Below, piece after piece: positions 58,730 through 64,000 of a stretch of DNA of 64,000 nucleotides. Source of the DNA: Dethiosulfatarculus sandiegensis (GTDB lineage: Bacteria > Desulfobacterota > Desulfarculia > Desulfarculales > Desulfarculaceae); NCBI RefSeq assembly GCF_000931935.2, contig NZ_AZAC01000056.1, forward strand, positions 124,001 through 188,000, read 5' to 3'. The position numbers and the translations under genes are program-made. Position 1 is the first letter of the stretch, and each line of letters starts with the position of its first letter. The notes under the pieces are model-generated. The model was not told the DNA's origin. It saw nothing but the letters and a program-made list of their open reading frames with translations, and made no database searches.

Positions 58730-61564
58730 ATGTCAAGTCTTTCAGCTGGAAAATTAAAACAGATTATTCGTAAAAAATTATTAATAAGAGTCAAAAATCA
58801 GTTTAGACCGTTGATTGAAAAAAGCAGCAAAAAAAATATTATCATAAACGATAGTGATATAAAAAAATGGGTACAAACTAATGATGAGGTATCGATAAAG
58901 AAAAGATTGATCACAATACAACAAAAAATGCTTAACAATCACGTAACCCCATATGAAATCGCTTACGGGTTCAAGTTGGCTTATCATACTAAAAACTATT
59001 TATATATTGCTAATTTTATTGATTTAGTTGGCTATAGTGAACTTGATTTAAAAACTAAATATTTGGTTGTAATCGCATTAACTTCTTTAAATCATTTTTC
59101 TGATGCTTATTTGCTTTTAGATTCATTCGATAGCAAATATAGGTTAAATCGTTATTATTTAAATTCATTTTTAGTTATTGAGAAAGAGAGAGCCAAAAGG
59201 GCCCAAGAAAGAAATAAAAATATATATGATTCTTTTCTAGTTGTAACCACTTTAACTAGTTTATACAAATTTGTTTTAAAAATTAATCCTAAAGATAAAG
59301 AAATTATTAATTCACTATATAAAAGTCTAATATATATCAGACAGATAAATTATAGAATGAATATAACTATAGATACTAATCAGGTAAATCTTAGAAAGTT
59401 TATAAACTTAGCAATTCAAAAAGATTATCTTCGTGAGAATGTGGATGTTTATTCTTCAGATGAGTTGTTTATCCTTAATAAATTATTTATAAAAAATTGT
59501 ATTGGAAAAGTAAGTAAAAAGGTAATTTTAAAAAACCTAAAAATAATTGAAAATAAATTTTTAAGGAATACTCTCGACGCAAACGAAAAAAATACCGCAA
59601 TATTTTTAGCTTATCGTACAAAAAAATATGATTTTGTTTGCCGGTTTTATGAGCACACATCGAGTGATGAACTGGATGCAGCCTCCCCATTTTTAGTATT
59701 AAAATCTTTCCTAATTTTAGGAGAAAACGATGCTGCTTATAATTGTTTAGATAATTTTGAGTCAAATCTTAAAAAAAGTAATAAATTTATTATTTCTTGG
59801 CTTTCATTAGAAAAAAACCGCGCTATGAAGGCGATAAAAAGCGATTATATCTCGCCGGATAGCTTGCGCGCAATTAAAGGTTTTTATAGTATATATACTG
59901 GTTTAGATCAAAAAAATATAAATATTGAAAAAGTAAATTTGATAGTTGAAAAATTTTTGAATTTTGTCCGAAATTTAGATTATAATTCTGATGTAAAGTT
60001 TGATTGGGAATCTGATGAGCTAACTGTAATTTTGGATTCACTCTTACACTATATTGAGCCAAATGAAGACTGGAATAACTTTTTAATTTATCACCCTTTT
60101 TTAGTTAAAAGACTAATTGAACGAAATAACGAAGATAAAGTATATCAATTTTGGAACTCATATCTGAAGTCAGAAAAATTTATACCCGGCACTCCAAACT
60201 CTAATTTGATTAAAGGGCTGCTTATACTACTTAAATCTATTCAAACTATTGGCATTGATTATAATTTAAAAATTAATTATCCTATAATTAAAAATGATGC
60301 TTTTCTAAATTTCATTAAGCGCAAAAATGAAATTCTATCAATATGGGAAAATTCTCCAGTATATAAAAAGTTAATTTTGGAGGAATTAGAACGTCGGAAT
60401 GAGCGAGATAGTTTTCTCAAAAAATCGACTGAAAGTAGAGATAAAAAAAACATTTTATTTATTAGTAGGATTAATTGGATTTTTATTGAACCATTAATTA
60501 GACAATTAGAGCAAACCGAGCGATTTAATATACGTACATTTGACATGATTTGCCTTCATGGCGTTAACCAAAATTATTTAAATGCGCAATCAATTATCCC
60601 AACAGAAAGTTCTAAGAAAAGGTCCTTGGAATATAATTTTATCGCTGATAATAATCCAATTTTCAAAAACCTGGTTGAATGGTCAGACATAGTGATTATT
60701 GAGTGGGGAGCCTCTCATGCAGTTTGGTGTTCAAAATTTCTACCAATAGATAAAAAAGTAATCGTTAAAATTCATAGTTATGAAGCCTTTTCATATTGGC
60801 CATATTTTATGAATTGGGGGGGGGTTGATGGAATTTTATTTGTTGCACACCATATAAAAGATATTTTTAAATTACAACATGAAAAGCGGATTGATAGAAT
60901 TAGTGTCGAAGTAATCGGTAATGTAAAAGAATTTCAAAATATTAATGCCTCGAATTCCGATGAATCACGTATTTTCACTTTAGGGATGATTGGGTATAGT
61001 AATCGTAATAAAAATCCTCTATTAGCTTGCAAAGTTCTTAAAAAGCTATTAATTGACAATCCAAAATGGAAGTTACATTTGATTGGTCACTACTGGGATC
61101 ATGAAACTACACTTGAAAAAACTGAATTACAATATAAAAAAGAATTTGATGCTTTTATAGAAAATAATAATTTAAGAGCTAATCTTAAATTTATTAAATA
61201 TACTGAAAATATTTATGAAGAATGCTCAAATATCGGATTTATTTTATCTTGTAGTGATCGCGAAGGCACGCATGAAGCAGTAATGGAAGCTATGTCTGTT
61301 GGTAGTATACCAATAATCCGTAATTGGCCTTTTGCTGCTCAGTTCAATGGGGTACACAAGCTTTATAAAAATTTAGACGATTTTATTTACAATGAACCCC
61401 AAGAAGCAAAAGAAATTATAACTAAATCAATACTTAATTTTGATTCGATATCAAATCAAATAATAAAATATGCTAAATCAAATTTTGATGCCAGTGCGGT
61501 TATTCCTAAGTATGTTAAATTTATTGATAAGATAGTAGGTGAAATAAAGGAAGTATGTAATTGA
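58730..61564 (+). CDS. Large protein: duplicated helical region plus C-terminal GT4 glycosyltransferase
   Basis: A 944-residue cytosolic protein. A helical unit of about 125 residues occurs twice, near 58-181 and 268-391. For example AYHTKNYLYIANFIDLVGYS (84-) matches AYRTKKYDFVCRFYEHTSSD (294-), and FLVIEKERAKRA matches WLSLEKNRAMKA. SSDELFILNKLF (242) is echoed by ESDELTVILDSLL (428). From about 570 a GT-B fold begins (KNILFISRINWIFIEPLIRQ). It has EWGASHAVW, KVIVKIHSYEAFSYWPYF and the GT4 donor site SDREGTHEAVMEAMSVGSIP near 842-862. The N-terminal repeats are unknown to me. A G9 run at 60816-60824 could truncate it. A surface-glycan role is inferred. Confidence 0.82.
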   Translation: MSSLSAGKLKQIIRKKLLIRVKNQFRPLIEKSSKKNIIINDSDIKKWVQTNDEVSIKKRLITIQQKMLNNHVTPYEIAYGFKLAYHTKNYLYIANFIDLVGYSELDLKTKYLVVIALTSLNHFSDAYLLLDSFDSKYRLNRYYLNSFLVIEKERAKRAQERNKNIYDSFLVVTTLTSLYKFVLKINPKDKEIINSLYKSLIYIRQINYRMNITIDTNQVNLRKFINLAIQKDYLRENVDVYSSDELFILNKLFIKNCIGKVSKKVILKNLKIIENKFLRNTLDANEKNTAIFLAYRTKKYDFVCRFYEHTSSDELDAASPFLVLKSFLILGENDAAYNCLDNFESNLKKSNKFIISWLSLEKNRAMKAIKSDYISPDSLRAIKGFYSIYTGLDQKNINIEKVNLIVEKFLNFVRNLDYNSDVKFDWESDELTVILDSLLHYIEPNEDWNNFLIYHPFLVKRLIERNNEDKVYQFWNSYLKSEKFIPGTPNSNLIKGLLILLKSIQTIGIDYNLKINYPIIKNDAFLNFIKRKNEILSIWENSPVYKKLILEELERRNERDSFLKKSTESRDKKNILFISRINWIFIEPLIRQLEQTERFNIRTFDMICLHGVNQNYLNAQSIIPTESSKKRSLEYNFIADNNPIFKNLVEWSDIVIIEWGASHAVWCSKFLPIDKKVIVKIHSYEAFSYWPYFMNWGGVDGILFVAHHIKDIFKLQHEKRIDRISVEVIGNVKEFQNINASNSDESRIFTLGMIGYSNRNKNPLLACKVLKKLLIDNPKWKLHLIGHYWDHETTLEKTELQYKKEFDAFIENNNLRANLKFIKYTENIYEECSNIGFILSCSDREGTHEAVMEAMSVGSIPIIRNWPFAAQFNGVHKLYKNLDDFIYNEPQEAKEIITKSILNFDSISNQIIKYAKSNFDASAVIPKYVKFIDKIVGEIKEVCN

Positions 61565-62098
61565 ATTAATTTAAAATTGTGTTAGTAAATTAGCAATATT
61601 TTATAATTTGAACTCCCACCCATAAAAATAAAAAGAATCATGATTTATAAACTATGAAAGACAGAATCAAATTAGTTTTTGAAATTTTGATAACTTTTGG
61701 TTGATACAATTAGTTTATATCGTAAAAAAAATAATTGACAGATTATTCATGGTTATATGTGAATGTTGTTTGTTGTCAAGTAAATTTAAAATTCGATATC
61801 ACTATTTATATAATTTTTCTAATAGATCATTTTATTAGTCATACATTTATTACTATTACACAATGATTAAATTAACATGTAATGCAATTTGTTGAAAAAA
61901 TTGTATCAAATTATATTTTATTATTCTTATTATGAAATTGTGAATTATACCTTTAATCTAACTATATTAGCTTACACGATTCATGAAGTTGGTTGGTAAT
62001 ATTTATTAAGATTTTAGAAAAATTTGACTTAATATTAAAAAATAGCAAATATTAAAGTTTTTTATAGAGGACCGTTTTTGTACTGGAGTAGGTGGGCT
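61565..62098. other. AT-rich gap before the last glycosyltransferase
   Basis: No frame, repeat or RNA motif was recognised in this very AT-rich stretch, apart from GGAG/AGGTGGG near its right end, which is the ribosome site of the next gene. Confidence 0.55.
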
Positions 62099-64000
62099 AT
62101 GTATTTCAAATTTGATTTAAATTACATTAAACGCCATTATTATAAAGTAGCGATGGTAGTTGCCAATGCTGTACTACCCGATAGTAGAGTACTTAAAACT
62201 GCTTCTACAATTACAAAAATGGGTTATGATTTGACTCTTTTTGGGTTAAATCATACAAAACAAGTAAAAGAAATTAAAGGTAATCCTTTCAGAATCATTT
62301 TATTACCCAATCCTAAATTTAAATTTGTAGAAGAAAAAAAATGGCCTATCAATCGAGAAGAGGTTGACTGGGATAGGTTTTGGGATATCTACGCAACTTA
62401 TTTAGCATCATATATGAATAGCTTACATACAACTGTTCTACATACTCATGATATGCCTGGAATTGCCATAGGGGGCCATGTCAGAAGCTATTTAAAAGAC
62501 AAAAATATATTTTGGATTCATGATATTCATGAATATGTTAAAGGGCTTACCGAATTACCCGAGCCCATAACAAAATATTATTTTGGTGTTGAAAAAGAAT
62601 TCATTCATCAGGCTGATGTTTTAACCTGTGTTTCTCCTAGTTTAGCAAAATTACTTAAAAAAGAGCACAGTTTAGACAGTGAGCCTAAAGTAATTCTTAA
62701 CTCGCCCAGACTATCAGATATGGATAACTTTAGCCGTCTTGATCTCCGTTCTTCAATTAATTTGCCAACTGATATTAAATTATTAGTATATTCCGGTGTA
62801 GTTAAGGCTGTACGTGGCGTTGACACTTTAGTAGAAGCTTTGACTTACCTAAATAGTTATCAAATTGCTATTATTACAAATAGTAAAGGTGATTATATCG
62901 ATCAGCTTAAACGTAAGATTAATCATTTATCACTATCTGATAAAGTCTCTTTCCGTCATTATGTTCCTTCTATGAATGTGACTACATTTTTACGTACAGC
63001 GGATATAGGAATACATCCAATTTGGAAGTATCCTAATGCTGCAATTGCTTTACCTAATAAATTGTTTGAGTATATGCACTCAGGAACTCCAATTATTGTT
63101 AGTGACAATCCAACAATGGCTGAGTTTGTCAAAAAACACGATATGGGCCTTGTATTTGATGAAAAAAATCCAGTATCTCTGGCTAGTGCTATAAAACTAA
63201 CATCAGAACGTTTGACTCGTGATCCTGATTGGTCGGATAAAATTAAAAGTCTTGCTCATAATTATTGTTGGGAAGAACAAGAATTAATTCTTGATGAAAT
63301 TTATTCAACTCATCTCCCCTTAAAATCTTCTGTTAATAATCAATTTAGAGAACCAAAAAAAATAAAAATTTTGCAATTACCAGTTGCTGCTGCGGGTCAA
63401 CCAAATATATTATCAAAAGCAATTAATAATTCCAAAGTAGCTACTTGTAAGAGCCTTAGAATTAGTTCCCATAAATTTAACTACCCTGTTGATATATCTT
63501 TAGATGGGTTTTCAGGACGCAAAAAAGATGTCGAAAAACTTTCTGAGATTGCTAAGCAATTCGATGTTTTCCATTATCATGTCCGTCCTTTAATGTTTAC
63601 TGAATTACAAGAAGCTTTTCCAAGTTGTCTTGATATTTTGTTGCTCCGTGCTTCGCAAAAAAAAGTATTTTTTCATTTCCGTGGTTCTGAAATTAGAATG
63701 CCTTCAGTGTTTAAAGATATGAATAAATATAGTTACGCTGATAAAATTTCAAATTCTTTTCGGCAAATGTATCCTGAGATTGCTCAAAATAAATTTATTG
63801 AATATATTAATGCAATATGTAATAAAGTGTTTGTGGTTGATCCTGAATTGCAAACCTACGTTCCCAATTCTTTAATTATTCCACGTGCCATCGACATTTC
63901 TGATTTAAGACCGGTATATAATACTCCACAGCAAAAACTAAAAATTTTACATGCCCCAAGTAATCAAATTTTTAAAGGAACAGATGCTGTATTAAATGCG
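62099..64000 (+). CDS. Tandem two-domain GT4 glycosyltransferase, 3' end cut by window
   Basis: An uninterrupted frame of 634 codons from ATG 62099 to the window edge. Domain 1 (about 15-400) is a full GT4 enzyme: KVAMVVANAVLPDSRVLKTA, TVLHTHDMPGIAIGGHV, LLVYSGVVKAVRGVDTLVEA and ALPNKLFEYMHSGTPIIVSD. A second GT-B N-terminal half begins near 421 (KIKILQLPVAAAGQPNILSK) with FDVFHYHVRPLM, FFHFRGSEIRMP and ILHAPSNQIFKGTDAVLNA at the edge. Domain 1 is related in its opening to the protein at 52725. Two transferase modules in one chain often add two successive sugars. Very AT-rich. Ribosome site GGAG/AGGTG upstream. Confidence 0.85.
   Translation, partial: MYFKFDLNYIKRHYYKVAMVVANAVLPDSRVLKTASTITKMGYDLTLFGLNHTKQVKEIKGNPFRIILLPNPKFKFVEEKKWPINREEVDWDRFWDIYATYLASYMNSLHTTVLHTHDMPGIAIGGHVRSYLKDKNIFWIHDIHEYVKGLTELPEPITKYYFGVEKEFIHQADVLTCVSPSLAKLLKKEHSLDSEPKVILNSPRLSDMDNFSRLDLRSSINLPTDIKLLVYSGVVKAVRGVDTLVEALTYLNSYQIAIITNSKGDYIDQLKRKINHLSLSDKVSFRHYVPSMNVTTFLRTADIGIHPIWKYPNAAIALPNKLFEYMHSGTPIIVSDNPTMAEFVKKHDMGLVFDEKNPVSLASAIKLTSERLTRDPDWSDKIKSLAHNYCWEEQELILDEIYSTHLPLKSSVNNQFREPKKIKILQLPVAAAGQPNILSKAINNSKVATCKSLRISSHKFNYPVDISLDGFSGRKKDVEKLSEIAKQFDVFHYHVRPLMFTELQEAFPSCLDILLLRASQKKVFFHFRGSEIRMPSVFKDMNKYSYADKISNSFRQMYPEIAQNKFIEYINAICNKVFVVDPELQTYVPNSLIIPRAIDISDLRPVYNTPQQKLKILHAPSNQIFKGTDAVLNA

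Overview
The window looks like a chromosomal segment from an anaerobic bacterium of the Desulfobacterota (former Deltaproteobacteria). This is inferred from gene content: a DUF362 iron-sulfur protein, an ETF whose alpha subunit carries a 2[4Fe-4S] domain, a four-subunit 2-oxoacid:ferredoxin oxidoreductase, futalosine-pathway menaquinone genes, an iron-sulfur L-serine dehydratase, and the rplU-rpmA-obgE-proBA-nadD-rsfS-gpmI order. No rRNA gene, tRNA gene or CRISPR array was seen.

Bases 1-50,300 are moderately GC-rich core genome. 1-4,960 holds DUF362, an HU-type protein, an endonuclease III relative, a stand-alone EF-G and a DUF2059 protein. 5,075-13,339 is a leftward housekeeping run (rplU, rpmA, obgE, proB, proA, nadD, rsfS, gpmI, M48 peptidase). 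13,672-17,562 is leftward greA, an AmpG-like transporter, hflK and hflC. 17,895-26,117 is rightward lipid metabolism: yceD-rpmF-plsX, then acyl-CoA dehydrogenase with etfBA, then fabG-acpP-fabF. 26,129-33,529 is a rightward run of rpiB, dCMP deaminase, nrdR, ribD-ribE-ribBA-ribH, nusB and two menaquinone genes (mqnB, mqnD). 34,008-37,577 is corC-lnt-prfB, where prfB keeps its programmed +1 frameshift. 37,749-41,175 has a ferredoxin, an ACT protein and korDABC. 41,685-47,917 holds a DUF493 protein, two hypotheticals, an ECHDC3-like crotonase, sdaA and an aromatic amino-acid permease. 47,981-50,329 is a large GT39-like membrane protein.

From about 51,860 to the right edge the base composition drops to strongly AT-rich, gene density falls and the content becomes surface-polysaccharide assembly. 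A GC-rich FlaA1/CapD-type nucleotide-sugar dehydratase (50,792) stands at the border. Four AT-rich glycosyltransferase genes follow (52,725; 57,412; 58,730; 62,099, the last cut by the window edge). Between them lie wide gene-free gaps with decayed genes: a dead IS5-type element with recognisable ends (54,648-55,815), an IS481-type transposase tail directly abutting it, an orphan ATP-grasp-like fragment on its other side, and a sulfotransferase relic with several stops (56,648-57,353). I read this as a horizontally acquired, actively eroding O-antigen/capsule island.

The most interesting items are: the 944-residue protein at 58,730, with a duplicated novel helical region fused to a glycosyltransferase; long homopolymeric G/C tracts in or just before genes, which could make surface genes phase-variable; the IS junctions; and a likely electron-bifurcating acyl-CoA dehydrogenase/ETF module inserted in the fatty-acid synthesis cluster. 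I did not find a clear new defence or catalytic system. The 944-residue protein is the best candidate for undescribed biology.
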